This document shows, one piece after another, positions 32,292 through 42,093 of a stretch of 64,000 nucleotides of DNA. Numbering within the stretch: the first letter of the stretch is position 1; the number at the start of each line of letters is the position of its first letter. A model generated the notes under the pieces. The model searched no databases and was not told the origin of the DNA. It was given only the letters and a program-made list of their open reading frames with translations. A program made the translations under genes and the position numbers. Source of the DNA: Pseudomonadota bacterium (GTDB lineage Bacteria; Pseudomonadota; Gammaproteobacteria; Steroidobacterales; Steroidobacteraceae); assembly GCA_021851405.1 (NCBI GenBank), contig JAJZDW010000016.1:16087-80086 (forward strand), in the 5' to 3' direction.

Positions 32292-32487
32292 GGGCATGCC
32301 TCCGCTACGGCGGGGGAGCGAACCCGCCGGACTCATGACGGACCGGAGTATGCGCCGAACCTCGGCCGCTTTCCCGCAGGGCCGCGCGCCTCAGCGGTCG
32401 CGCCGCCGCACTGTTCGAGCCGCGGAACACTGCCGGCACGTCAGGCCCGCTGCGAACGCGCCACGGGTGTGAACCGACCCGGCCGCG

Positions 32488-33588
32488 CTAGAAAGCGGGG
32501 TTGCCGTCGCCGAAGCGCTGGGTGTGCAGTTCAAGGTGCGCCTCGCCGTTCGAGACTCGCGCCATTTCGGGCGACTGGACGCAGACCTGGTTGCGGCCGG
32601 CGTGCTTGGCCGCATACAGCGCCTGATCGGCCCGGAACATCAGCGTCTCGAGCGATTCGCCCGGCGCGCCGGCCGCAACGCCGAGTGACACGGTGATCGA
32701 GCCGATGGTCTCGCGACTCTGGTCCCGGCAGATCCGCCCGCGCTCGACGGTCGATCGGATCTGCTCGGCCACGGTGCGCGCCCCCTCGAGCGTCGTCTGC
32801 GGCAGCAGCAGTGCGAACTCCTCCCCGCCGATACGCGCAGCGATGTCGCGGCCCTTGATGCTGTCGCGGAAGATCCCGGCGATGCTGCGCAGCACCTTGT
32901 CGCCGAGCACGTGCCCGAAGGTATCGTTGATCTGCTTGAAATGATCGACGTCCGCGAGCACGACAGCGCTGCCGGCCAGCCCGCTGTCCGTCTCGAGTAC
33001 CGTCTTGGCCTCGCGCAGAAAGCCGCGCCGGTTGTGAATTCCGCACAACGGGTCGATGACCGCCTCGGCCTGTGCGCGCTGCAGCTGCTGCGTGAGCGTC
33101 TTGACCTCCTGCGTGCGCCCCTCGAGCTTCTCGCTGAGGATTTGCGTCATGGTCTCCATGCGCAACGCCTCGCTGAGCAGGCGCGAGATCACCTGCTGGA
33201 TCTTGGCGACCGTGACCTCCTCGCCGAGATCCGTGCGGCTCTCGCGCAGCGTGCGGCTGAAGTGACCGGTGTCCTCCCCGGCGCTGTTGAAGGTCTGCGC
33301 GGTGTCATCGAGCAGGTTCTGCAGGCGCATCTGCAGATCATCCAGGACCGCCGCATCGCGCTCGGACACGTGGCGCATGTACAGCCCATACACCTCGTCG
33401 TCATCCAGAGGTTCGTTCGCCTCGATGCGCGCGGCGAGCGCGGTGCTCAACGTCGGATTGATACCGGCGAGGTGTTCGTACCAGATGGTGTAGCTGATGG
33501 GATGGTAGGCGGCTGTCTGACGCGACATCAGCGGCAGCGTCAGACGCAGCAACTCGGCGCTTTGGTCTTTGCTCTCGATGTATCTCAT
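32488..33588 (-). CDS. Cytoplasmic diguanylate cyclase (GGEEF)
   Basis: The 366-aa protein has no membrane helix. It has an N-terminal helical domain (about 1-165) beginning MRYIESKDQSAELLRLTLPLM and a coiled-coil linker, then a GGDEF domain with GGEEF at 254-258 and metal site LADVDHFKQIND. The I-site position reads KGRD instead of RxxD, so product inhibition may be weak. The N-terminal domain resembles the helical region found in some Pseudomonas-type cyclases. Its signal is unknown. It has no operon partner. Confidence 0.9.
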   Translation of the reverse strand: MRYIESKDQSAELLRLTLPLMSRQTAAYHPISYTIWYEHLAGINPTLSTALAARIEANEPLDDDEVYGLYMRHVSERDAAVLDDLQMRLQNLLDDTAQTFNSAGEDTGHFSRTLRESRTDLGEEVTVAKIQQVISRLLSEALRMETMTQILSEKLEGRTQEVKTLTQQLQRAQAEAVIDPLCGIHNRRGFLREAKTVLETDSGLAGSAVVLADVDHFKQINDTFGHVLGDKVLRSIAGIFRDSIKGRDIAARIGGEEFALLLPQTTLEGARTVAEQIRSTVERGRICRDQSRETIGSITVSLGVAAGAPGESLETLMFRADQALYAAKHAGRNQVCVQSPEMARVSNGEAHLELHTQRFGDGNPAF

Positions 33589-34108
33589 GGCGAAATCAAT
33601 CGATCGCCCCGCGCGGCGCGCAGTGCGTGATAGTGGTGCGTGAACCCCTGATGCCCGCCGCAGGAATGGCGATGCCTTTCTTCTTGTATCGGACGCATCA
33701 ATGACCCTTTACATAACCAGTTGATCTTATTCCCTTTTGCACACGATTGGAAACGCGCATCCGTAACGGCGGGCGCCCCTGCGAACCTACGGTGGCGTCC
33801 CTGACGAATATCACGGCGATGCACATTGACGCTGGCGCGCGGCTGCGCCCGGGGGCCTGCGGCGCGCCCCGCTCAGGACCGGCAAGGAGGCCCGGGAGAG
33901 GCTCGTGCGGGCCGATGCTGCGGTGTGCGAGGCTCGGACCGAGAGGCTTCCGGGCCGCCGGAACGGGCGGGCCAGCCGCCCCCGGCCTCTGGGAACCTCG
34001 CCCGATCACGCCTCGACGGCGACGAGCGCACTGTGCCGATGCGCCGGTCCGTCGCTCCGCGCCGCGCCGCGCCCCGAGGAGGGGGGGTCCTCGGAGCGCG
34101 GCGTCCGC
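33589..34108. other. 520-nt spacer, partly AT-rich
   Basis: This region holds the upstream region of the cytoplasmic cyclase (minus) and the 3' flank of the phosphoesterase (minus). An AT-rich stretch at about 33680-33760 is a likely promoter area. Small frames on both strands lack ribosome-binding sites and similarity. A hairpin near 34074 is listed separately. Confidence 0.5.
34074..34094 (-). terminator. Hairpin after the phosphoesterase gene
   Basis: CCGAGGA (34074-34080) and TCCTCGG (34088-34094) pair around a loop of seven G (C on the transcript). It begins 15 nt beyond the phosphoesterase stop. No U-tract follows. Confidence 0.45.
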
Positions 34109-37012
34109 TCAATGCACCTCGCCGTCGTTGGCCTCGTAGGACGCGAGCGTATTGCCACGCCGGGCCGCATAGGCGCGCAGGTAGCGCTGAAACGCCCCAT
34201 AGCGGCGCGCGCCCTCACTCGCGATCCACTCCTGGCGCATCTGCTCCGGTCCCTCGACGGTCAGAATGGACGTCGGGGTGTAGAGCTCGCTCGCCGTCAG
34301 TGAGATCCCGGCCCCGTGCGGATCCGTATGCCGCTGCAGCCACCCGGTGCTCAGCGCATGCCCTGCCGCCGCGGCCTCTCGCCGCAGGAGCTGCTGGTTG
34401 CTGCATTTCCCGGCATTGAACTGCACCGGCACCTGCATCGGCAGCACCGGCACGGTCTGCACGCGGGGGGAATTCGCCCAGATGCCGGAGATGACCTGTG
34501 CGTTGGCGTCCCACTGAGACATCGGCGGCAGGTGGAAGACCGCCTCGATGGTCCGCACGATGTTCACCTGCGAAAGCGGATGCGTATCGAGATCGCCGGA
34601 TTTGACCCAGGGACCCATCGCCAGCGCGAGCGTGCGATGCGCGTTGATATGATCAGCGCCGCTTTGCGCATCGTCCTCGGTCAAGAAGACGGCCATGTGC
34701 CGCCACTGAGGCGTTGCGGACAGGTAATGCAGCAGCTGCGCCGTGGCGTGATCGTTGTTGGCCACGTAGTACGGCGGACTGTAGTAGCACGGACTCGCCC
34801 CGGCCGTGTGATCGTCCGGAATCCAGATGAAGATGAAGTGCGGGAACGCCTTGCCGGGGTGCGCCTTGAGCCAGCCGATCGCCGTGGACACCCGCTCGGT
34901 GTCGCGGATCATCCGATTCCAGCCCGGGTAGGTCCGATCCACGTGCGCGAGCATGGCGCGGCGGATCACCCCGTCGCGGGCGCGCGCGAGATTCTCCCCA
35001 AAGTCCTCGAACGACACGTGATGCGCCAGCAGGTTGTTGAACAGATACAGGCGCTGCGGATAACTGATCCAGGGGTTGGCGAACGCACCGAGCTGGCGGT
35101 GGGCGTATTGCAGCGCATCGTGGCTGGCGCGCGCCTGGGCCGTCAGCGGCCCGGTGCCGCCCGGGCCGGCGTTCCAGAGCAGACCGCGGTCGGAGTAGTA
35201 CTCGGGCCAGAGCCGCTGCACCACGTCCGAATCCGACGCACCATCCGTCCATTGATGTCCTTGCGCGGTGACTTCCCCGTCCGCCATGAAATTGGCGAAC
35301 AACACGTCATGGGCCGCCCAACGGTACAGGTTCGGCAGCTCCTTCGCCCCGAACAGGTCGAAATGGGCATTGGCCCAGGCGCCGGCCGGACGATACTCGC
35401 CGAGGTCCTCATCGAACGTCTTGTTCTCGCGCAGAATGAACACCACGTAGTGGATGTGACGGCGGATGAGTGCCGCCGCACGTGCATTGCTGTGGGCGAG
35501 CGCCGCCCGCTGCGTCGGCAGAAAGCCATCGTCCGCGAGGCTCTCGCCAGTCCACGCGCCGAGGCGACGGGAGAGTCCCTGCAGCGGCACTTTCTGCAGC
35601 AGACCGTGCATCATGTTGCCGATGTACTGCCAGTGCAGATTCGGTCCGGTCCCGAATCCCTTCGCCGCGACCACGTAGAGCATCTGGTGCGAGACGGTCA
35701 GTGCACTCGGATACCAGCCGGTGGGGATCAGACCGAGCCGCCGGCCCGTGGCCGTCTCATAGACCGCGACATCGTCATTACCGGCATTGGCGACGAACAG
35801 TCTGCCGTGCGCCACCGCGAGCGCATCGGGATAGCTGCCCGGCGGCGCGCCCGCGTAGGGACTATCGTTCAGGGTGCGCTCGGCGCGCAGCGTGCGCGTG
35901 TTGACCTCGACGATCTGGTCATTGTTGGCATTGGCGACCCACACGTCGGGCCCGCCCGGCATGGCCACCATCGCCGTCGGATGCACCCCGGCCGCCACGG
36001 TGTGCGCACCCACCCTCGGACCGGTCAGCACCCCGCCGAGCACCTTCAGCGTGCGCCGGCTGAGAACGGTCACACCGCTACCGGCCCAGTCGCTCACGAC
36101 CAGGCGCCGCCCGCCATCGGCCAGCACGACCTCGAACGGATACGGTCCGACGTTGACGTAGCGTGTCCGGCCGGTGCGCAGGTCGATCCGCGCCAGGCTG
36201 TTGGCGAGCATTCCGGTCACATAGAGGTGCGCACCGTGCGGCCCGAGTGCCACGGCGTCCGGATAGAAGTGGTACGGCTTGTGGCTGTGGTCGCCCTGGT
36301 AGGTATACGGGTACTGTGCGCGCGGAAACGCTTGCCACTGCAGCGGATACTCGCGCACCACGCGAACCGCACCCTGGTGCATCTGCAGTGCCAGCACGCG
36401 GTCGGAGGCCCCACCGGTGGCATACACGATGCCGTGCGGCCCGGCGGCAAGACCCTGAAACAGGTCCCGATGCGACACGACGGTGGTGGCGACCGGATGC
36501 GGATTGCGCTGCGCGCGCTCGGTTGCGAGTGCCTGCGCGGCGCGCGTCTTGGCCGGCTCGTTGGGGCTGTACACCGTGCCGCCCGGGCCGGCGTGGCGGG
36601 GGTCGGTCGCGATGGCCGACCCGCCCGCGAATGTCTGGACGCTGAGCTGGCGCGCAGCTGCGCCCGCGAAGGTCGCCAGGCGCGCCTCGCGGCGCAGCCC
36701 CTGGCTGTACCAGGTGACCGTCTGGAACGGCGTCGAGCCGTTGGCGAGCACCAGCACCTGTGCGCCGACGCTGAGCACCTTGGTGGGGAAGTTCGGCGTG
36801 CTGATCAGCGTACCCACCGGTGAGACCCGGCGCCAGGTCGGCAGTACCCCGATGTAGTGGACCCGGTTGACGGCCGTGACGGTCACCGGGCCCGGCACGA
36901 AATCGCGCGCCGTGCCCGCAGCGGCTGCCGTCAGGGCCGGCAGGCCCATGCCCAGCAGGATCCCGAATAGCGCGCTGCGGCCGCGCGGGGTGTTGATCTT
37001 CGTCTCTGCCAT
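34109..37012 (-). CDS. Secreted beta-propeller/phosphoesterase protein
   Basis: The 967-aa exported protein has a signal peptide (about 12-32), a YVTN/NHL-like propeller (about 170-470, e.g. YPDAVALGPHGAHLYVTG, PDVWVANANNDQIVEV) and a C-terminal phosphoesterase domain of the phospholipase C/acid phosphatase superfamily (about 515-860). That domain carries IHYVVFILRENKTFDED, DGEVTAQGHQWTDGA and VFLTEDDAQSGADHINAHR, whose Asn, Asp and His residues bind metal in the superfamily. It probably cleaves phosphoesters in the periplasm or outside. Substrate unknown. It is a single gene. Confidence 0.9.
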   Translation of the reverse strand: MAETKINTPRGRSALFGILLGMGLPALTAAAAGTARDFVPGPVTVTAVNRVHYIGVLPTWRRVSPVGTLISTPNFPTKVLSVGAQVLVLANGSTPFQTVTWYSQGLRREARLATFAGAAARQLSVQTFAGGSAIATDPRHAGPGGTVYSPNEPAKTRAAQALATERAQRNPHPVATTVVSHRDLFQGLAAGPHGIVYATGGASDRVLALQMHQGAVRVVREYPLQWQAFPRAQYPYTYQGDHSHKPYHFYPDAVALGPHGAHLYVTGMLANSLARIDLRTGRTRYVNVGPYPFEVVLADGGRRLVVSDWAGSGVTVLSRRTLKVLGGVLTGPRVGAHTVAAGVHPTAMVAMPGGPDVWVANANNDQIVEVNTRTLRAERTLNDSPYAGAPPGSYPDALAVAHGRLFVANAGNDDVAVYETATGRRLGLIPTGWYPSALTVSHQMLYVVAAKGFGTGPNLHWQYIGNMMHGLLQKVPLQGLSRRLGAWTGESLADDGFLPTQRAALAHSNARAAALIRRHIHYVVFILRENKTFDEDLGEYRPAGAWANAHFDLFGAKELPNLYRWAAHDVLFANFMADGEVTAQGHQWTDGASDSDVVQRLWPEYYSDRGLLWNAGPGGTGPLTAQARASHDALQYAHRQLGAFANPWISYPQRLYLFNNLLAHHVSFEDFGENLARARDGVIRRAMLAHVDRTYPGWNRMIRDTERVSTAIGWLKAHPGKAFPHFIFIWIPDDHTAGASPCYYSPPYYVANNDHATAQLLHYLSATPQWRHMAVFLTEDDAQSGADHINAHRTLALAMGPWVKSGDLDTHPLSQVNIVRTIEAVFHLPPMSQWDANAQVISGIWANSPRVQTVPVLPMQVPVQFNAGKCSNQQLLRREAAAAGHALSTGWLQRHTDPHGAGISLTASELYTPTSILTVEGPEQMRQEWIASEGARRYGAFQRYLRAYAARRGNTLASYEANDGEVH

Positions 37013-37155
37013 GGTGTCGTCTCTCCAGTGGGACTCTGGCGCGGCGCCCGCACGGGGCGCAAGCGTGCCTCGGCACGGCAGCAGCCGGCGCAGCGGGAGG
37101 CTACGGACGAAAAATGACAGGCCGATGACCGGCCGATGACCGGCCGGTCCGCCGC

Positions 37156-38106
37156 TCAGCGGCCGAAGGCGACCAGAAACTCAATGACGCGGTGCACGAA
37201 GGCGTAGAGCGGAACGGCGAGCAGCGGCGCCAGCAGCGCCGAGGTCGCCACGCGCCGGCCCGGGAACGCCCGAGCGCGTCCCGACGAGGGCGCCAGCAGG
37301 CGCTTGATCCGCTGCTCGAGCCCGCCACCGGGCCCGCCACCGGGCCCGCTGGCGCGCACGGTGCGCGCCGGCCGCGGACCGGCGATGGCCAGACGGGCCA
37401 CCTTGACCAGAGCAGAGGCCAACGCGACGCGTTTGCGCGGATCGGCACCGCTCGCGCGCTCATCCGCCTCGATCTCCGTGGCCGCCTGCCACTGGGCGTT
37501 CAGCCCCCGGCCCGCCGGCAGCCAGGCGAGCACGTCGGGCACCGCGAGCAGCGCGAGCCGCTTCAGGTTGTCCCGAGCATCGATGTGCGCCGCTTCGTGC
37601 GCCACGACCTGACGAAATTCCTCCCCGTCGCACGCGGCCGCCACGCAGTGCGCCGCCACGATCCGCTGCCGCCAGCCGCCGACCACCGCCACGACGGGTT
37701 CGGCGAGGTTCACGAGGTTGACCTCGGGGCCGCCTTCGAACGCCTCGGTGCGCAGCAGTTCGGCGCTACGCACCAGCGCACGGGCCGCCCGAGCCGCCTG
37801 CCCCGCCCGCCGGATTCCATCGAGGCACACGAGCAGCGTCAGCCCCGCCGCCAGCACCAGCAGCGGACCGGGGTGGTCATCGGCGTGCGCCGGCTCATAC
37901 AGGAGGAATGCCGGCAGCACCACGGTGAGCACCGCCAGCGCCGCGCCGGCCGCCGGCAGCAGCCGCAGGGCGAGCAGCGCATCGGCACGCTTCAGCCGGG
38001 CAAACCCCCCGGCCCGCCAGCCGGCGGCCACGAGCACCGACAGCAGCAGATTGGACAGTCCGTAGCTCGCCAGGAGCACCAGTACGAGCGTGGTCGGAAA
38101 GCTCAT
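37156..38106 (-). CDS. M56-family (BlaR1-like) membrane metallopeptidase
   Basis: The 316-aa protein has membrane helices near residues 5-25, 45-70 and 80-100 and one near the C-terminus (about 290-312). The zinc motif HEAAH (170-174) is followed by a Glu-containing ATEIEADERA helix, the peptidase M56 signature. It lacks the large extracellular sensor of BlaR1 itself. Its start overlaps the BlaI-type repressor gene by 4 nt. In such pairs the peptidase inactivates the repressor. What is sensed here is unknown. Confidence 0.9.
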   Translation of the reverse strand: MSFPTTLVLVLLASYGLSNLLLSVLVAAGWRAGGFARLKRADALLALRLLPAAGAALAVLTVVLPAFLLYEPAHADDHPGPLLVLAAGLTLLVCLDGIRRAGQAARAARALVRSAELLRTEAFEGGPEVNLVNLAEPVVAVVGGWRQRIVAAHCVAAACDGEEFRQVVAHEAAHIDARDNLKRLALLAVPDVLAWLPAGRGLNAQWQAATEIEADERASGADPRKRVALASALVKVARLAIAGPRPARTVRASGPGGGPGGGLEQRIKRLLAPSSGRARAFPGRRVATSALLAPLLAVPLYAFVHRVIEFLVAFGR

Positions 38107-38519
38107 CTCGCCGGTCCCTGCAGGCGCAGCCGCTCGGCGTGCACCAGCGCCTCGAGTTCATCGAGCAGCTCCACGTCGGCATGTCCGACCGCCTGCACGA
38201 GCGTGGAGAGCAGCGCCGAGCTGTCGCGGCAGGCGCCGAGCAGATCGATGACCTGCCCGGACATCATTTGACCGAGCAGCTCATCGCGCGTGCAGCGCGG
38301 TTCGTACCCGAAGGCCCGCCCGAGTCGGCAGCGGTGCAGCACTCCCTTGCGGTACAGACGGTCCAGGGTCGTCATGAGGGTCGTGTACGCCAGTTGCGGG
38401 AAAGACGCATGCACATGGCGCACCGTCGACGCCCGACCGCGCTCCCAGAGCACCGCGAGCACCCGGCGCTCGAGCGGCCCGAGCTCGACTCGATCCTCCA
38501 CGCGAACCCCCTGCCTCAT
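38103..38519 (-). CDS. BlaI/MecI-family transcriptional repressor
   Basis: The 138-aa winged-helix protein begins near ELGPLERRVLAVLWERG and carries the family's recognition helix TTLMTTLDRLYRKGVLHR and the FGYEPRCTRDEL dimerisation entry. The expected length is about 125-140 aa. The ATG at 38519 is preferred over a longer frame of low similarity. It should repress its own operon and perhaps other targets until the M56 peptidase acts. The TonB receptor gene is divergent. Confidence 0.9.
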   Translation of the reverse strand: MRQGVRVEDRVELGPLERRVLAVLWERGRASTVRHVHASFPQLAYTTLMTTLDRLYRKGVLHRCRLGRAFGYEPRCTRDELLGQMMSGQVIDLLGACRDSSALLSTLVQAVGHADVELLDELEALVHAERLRLQGPAR

Positions 38520-38838
38520 CCCGCTGCGGCGATTCGCCGCAACCGAAGCCTCGCAAGTTCCGCGGCTCCGTGCAATGCCCGCTGCGCCGGACGCGCGGTG
38601 CGCAATTACGACCCCTGGTAGTACTGCCCGGCCGTTCTTTACACTTCCCGCAGGGCACGCCCTCACAGCGCATGAGGGGGTTGTCCCTGCGCCGCCGAGC
38701 ATCGCCACGGCGCGCTGCGGACCGCCGGCACAGCCTCTGCCCAAAAGAGACCCGTCGGCGCAGCCGAACCCCGTCGCAGCGTCCTGCGGAACGCGCCGAG
38801 GTCCCCGCGCCGAGTCCGTTTTGAAGGGAGAACATGTC
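38520..38838. other. 319-nt divergent spacer, BlaI and TonB receptor genes
   Basis: The spacer must contain promoters for both directions and probably the BlaI operator. A short palindromic AGTACT core occurs near 38625, but no full BlaI-type dyad is clear. GGGAG at 38826-38830 is the ribosome-binding site of the receptor gene. Confidence 0.45.
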
Positions 38839-41781
38839 ATGCCCGATGCACCTGACGCAGTGGCGATCGCCCGCGTCGTTCACCCGCGAGGGACCGCCAC
38901 CTCGCCGCCGGCGCGGCGATGCCCCACCGACGCGACGGGGTACCGATGGCTGCTCGCACTGTGCGCCGCGCTCCTGTCGCACGCGGCCGCGGCCGGCGCA
39001 CCGCAGGAATCGGCCTCGGCGCAGATCGGCCCGGTACTGATCGAGGCACGCCAGCCGCCGGTGCTCGGACTGCGGACCCATGCACCGGTGAAGGTGCTCA
39101 CCGCCACGACGCTGCACAACCTCGGTGTGGAGAACCTCGGACAAGCCTTGCGGCTGATGCCGCTGTTCGGCAGTTCCAATGGGCTCGGCACCGGCAGGAC
39201 GAGCAAGTTCACCAACGGCGGGGAGCAGAGCGCGGATCTGTTCGACTTGACCAACTCACGGGTGGTGATTCTCGTCAACGGACAACGCTGGATCGAGGGC
39301 TTTCAGGGCGACACGGACCTGTCGACCTTTCCCGTGGCGCTGATCCAGAAGATCGAAGTCTATCCCGCGCGCGGATCCGTCGCCTACGGCGACGGCGCGA
39401 TCGCCGGTGTGCTCAACATCATCACCGTGCCTTCGTTCAACGGCGTCATGGCCTCGGCGGGCACCGGCATGTCGCAGGGCAGCGGACATTGGGACGGACA
39501 GCGCACCTGGGCCAGTGTCGCGCTCGGTCGGCGCGGCACATCCTCCGGCCTGATGGCACTGCTCAGCGAGTCGAACCAGAGCGGCGTCTCGAGCGCCGCA
39601 CGGGCCCTCACCGGCGAACCTCTGGCCGGCAGCGGCACCACCCGCGAAAGCCCGATCACCCCGTATGGTCAATTCACGTTCGTGCCGACCGGCGGACCTT
39701 ACGCGAATTCGAGTCTCTGCCCGCTGCAGAGCACGGGATCTCGACTGTGCAACCTCACCGCCTCCCCGGTCGCCGGCGGCGGCTTCGTGCCGCTCGGCAC
39801 CGCGACGGCCTTCAACACCCTGCCCTACAACGATCTGATCATGCCCTTGCAGCAGTGGGGCCTCTACGTCAGCGGCTACCATGATCTGGGCGATGGCGTG
39901 CGGGCCGATGCCAGCGTGTTCGTCGGCCAGCGGACCGCGAGCCAGTCCGGAGCGCCGAGCACGATCACCCTCGGGACCTCCGGGCTGCCGATCTCCATCA
40001 GCGCCAACCAGCCCTACAACCCGTTCGGCGTGGCGCTCGAGGCGAGCGGCGCCAATGCCAACCTGATCGCACTGTCGCAGCGGCTGAGCGGACTCGGACC
40101 CGTGCTGTTCCACGACCGCTCCGACACCTACCGCGCCACGGTCTCGCTCACCGGCCGTCTCGAACGCGATGCGCGCTCACCGTGGCACTGGCATATTGAG
40201 TATCTCTGGTCGGCGAGCCGCGTCGAGGATCAGAATCAGGGGCGGGTCAACCTGAACAACCTCGCCTTGGCCCTCGGCAGCCCGCAGGCCTGCGCCTCGG
40301 TGCCGCAGTGCACGCCGGTGAACCTGTTCGCGGGACCGGGCGGCCTGACTGCCCCGATGCTCGCGTTCATCGGCCTGCCCGAGCACAACCAGATCGCCAA
40401 TTCGCTCCAGACGCTCGACGTGCGGCTGGCGCAACACCGGCTGCTCAGCCTGCCGGCCGGTCCACTCGCGCTCGGTCTCGGCTACCAATACCTGGCGCGC
40501 CACGGCGACTTCACGCCCGACCCGGCGGCGAGCCAGGGGATCGACAGCGCCGTGCCGCTGCTGTCGGTGCCGGCCTACGTCGGCGGTTACAGCGGCAACG
40601 CCCTGTGGGCCGAGAGTATCGTGCCGATCATCGGCGGCGTTCATGCCCTGACGCTCGGTGCGGGTCTGCGCGTCTACCGTTATTCCGATACCGGCACCGG
40701 CCACGTCGCCGAGACCACCCTCAGCTTCGATGCCCGCACCGATCTGACGCTGCAGGCCGGCTGGACGCAAGGCTTTCGCACGCCGGATCTGCGTGAGCTC
40801 GGTCAGTCCATGCCGGGTGCCGCCGCCACCATCAGCGATCCGTGCAGCAACTACAGCGCAGCATCGGTGGCGCCCACTGTCGCGGCCGCATGCGCTGCGG
40901 CGAGCATCCCGGCGAGCTACCTGCAGACGAACAACCAGGTGCAGAATCTGAAGATCGGCAACTCCGCGCTGCAGGCCGAGCGTAGCGAGAATAGCTGGCT
41001 CAGCGCCCGGTGGACGCCACACGCGGTGGCGGGACTGGCCCTGAACATCGCGTACTACCGCATCAAGATCAATGCTGCGATCAGTCGCCTCAGCCCACAG
41101 CAGACTTTGATCGAATGCTACGATCTGGGCAACACGCCGTCCTGCGCAGGCATCGACCGCGCACCGGACGGGCAATTAACCGTCGTCTCCACCCAGGCAA
41201 CGAACGGCCAGAGCATCTTCACCGACTGGCTGATCGGCGGCTTCCAATACGCCTGGCGCACGACGGTCGGCCGCCTCAGCGTGCGCAGCGACATCGCCTG
41301 GACACACCACTACACCGTGGCCACCGCGACGAACCAGGGCATGCAGGTGCAGGAGCTGGCCGGCGTGGAGCTCGGCTCCGGCTCCCCCAGCGGCATTCCG
41401 ATCTGGGACGGCACCGCACTGCTCGAATGGACGCAGGGCCGGTGGGAGGCGGGCTGGCAGATCACCGCCATCGGCCCGATGAGCGAGGCCTGTAGCGACC
41501 GCTACGACGGCACCCCGTACAGCGACACGGCGCTCGGCCTGTGCTCGCAACCGAACCTCACCGACTCCAGCCAATCACGCAACCACCTCGGCACCACCCT
41601 GTATCACGACGTCTATCTCGACTATCGGTTCTCGCGCCGATTGACCGTGACCGCCGGGGTCGACAACCTGCTCGGCAAAGCCCCGCCGATCTCGGTCACA
41701 CAGTCATCGAACTACGATCCGTCGATCTACCGCGCACCCGGCCGCACGGTCTATGCCAGCATGAATTACCACATCAGTTGA
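38839..41781 (+). CDS. TonB-dependent outer-membrane receptor
   Basis: The 980-aa protein has an N-terminal extension, then a signal-like segment (about 33-54), a plug domain (about 80-200: VKVLTATTLHNLGVENLGQALRLMP, VVILVNGQRWIEG, IQKIEVYPARGSVAYGDGAIAGVLNII) and a long beta-barrel, with the LTVTAGVDNLLGK segment near the end. It imports a ligand with TonB energy. The ligand cannot be read from sequence. The start at 38839 has GGGAG 8 nt upstream. Confidence 0.93.
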   Translation: MPDAPDAVAIARVVHPRGTATSPPARRCPTDATGYRWLLALCAALLSHAAAAGAPQESASAQIGPVLIEARQPPVLGLRTHAPVKVLTATTLHNLGVENLGQALRLMPLFGSSNGLGTGRTSKFTNGGEQSADLFDLTNSRVVILVNGQRWIEGFQGDTDLSTFPVALIQKIEVYPARGSVAYGDGAIAGVLNIITVPSFNGVMASAGTGMSQGSGHWDGQRTWASVALGRRGTSSGLMALLSESNQSGVSSAARALTGEPLAGSGTTRESPITPYGQFTFVPTGGPYANSSLCPLQSTGSRLCNLTASPVAGGGFVPLGTATAFNTLPYNDLIMPLQQWGLYVSGYHDLGDGVRADASVFVGQRTASQSGAPSTITLGTSGLPISISANQPYNPFGVALEASGANANLIALSQRLSGLGPVLFHDRSDTYRATVSLTGRLERDARSPWHWHIEYLWSASRVEDQNQGRVNLNNLALALGSPQACASVPQCTPVNLFAGPGGLTAPMLAFIGLPEHNQIANSLQTLDVRLAQHRLLSLPAGPLALGLGYQYLARHGDFTPDPAASQGIDSAVPLLSVPAYVGGYSGNALWAESIVPIIGGVHALTLGAGLRVYRYSDTGTGHVAETTLSFDARTDLTLQAGWTQGFRTPDLRELGQSMPGAAATISDPCSNYSAASVAPTVAAACAAASIPASYLQTNNQVQNLKIGNSALQAERSENSWLSARWTPHAVAGLALNIAYYRIKINAAISRLSPQQTLIECYDLGNTPSCAGIDRAPDGQLTVVSTQATNGQSIFTDWLIGGFQYAWRTTVGRLSVRSDIAWTHHYTVATATNQGMQVQELAGVELGSGSPSGIPIWDGTALLEWTQGRWEAGWQITAIGPMSEACSDRYDGTPYSDTALGLCSQPNLTDSSQSRNHLGTTLYHDVYLDYRFSRRLTVTAGVDNLLGKAPPISVTQSSNYDPSIYRAPGRTVYASMNYHIS

Positions 41782-42093
41782 GACCCGGCGCTCGCCCTCG
41801 AGCGCTCCGCTCGCCGCAAGAGTCCTCGCAAGCAACTCAGGCGGCGCAATCGTGCGCGGGCCTCCGCATCATTTTCGCGCGCATCGCCACGGTGCGCCTC
41901 GCGCTCGGCAGCGTCGACTCGGCGCCGCTCGACACCACCGGTGCCGGTCCGGTCGCGCACTTGAGGTTCGAGGCCGCCGCTGGCACGCCGCGGGTATGCA
42001 CCGGTCTGCTCGCGGCCGTCCGCCGGAGTCACGCAAAGTGCATACTATGGCGTTGCGCTGCGGTCTGCGCCGCGCGCCCCACCCGGAGTCACC
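41782..42093. other. 312-nt spacer
   Basis: Between the TonB receptor and the carboxylesterase on the same strand. It begins with a short hairpin and otherwise shows no gene, repeat or clear promoter. Confidence 0.5.
41788..41805 (+). terminator. Hairpin after the TonB receptor gene
   Basis: GCGCTCG (41788-41794) and CGAGCGC (41799-41805) close a 4-nt CCCT loop, 6 nt after the stop codon. It is compact and GC-rich. No T-run follows. Confidence 0.45.

Noticed and set aside
34316..36823. 835-codon plus-strand frame
   Set aside because: Antisense to the phosphoesterase gene, which has clear catalytic motifs and signal peptide.
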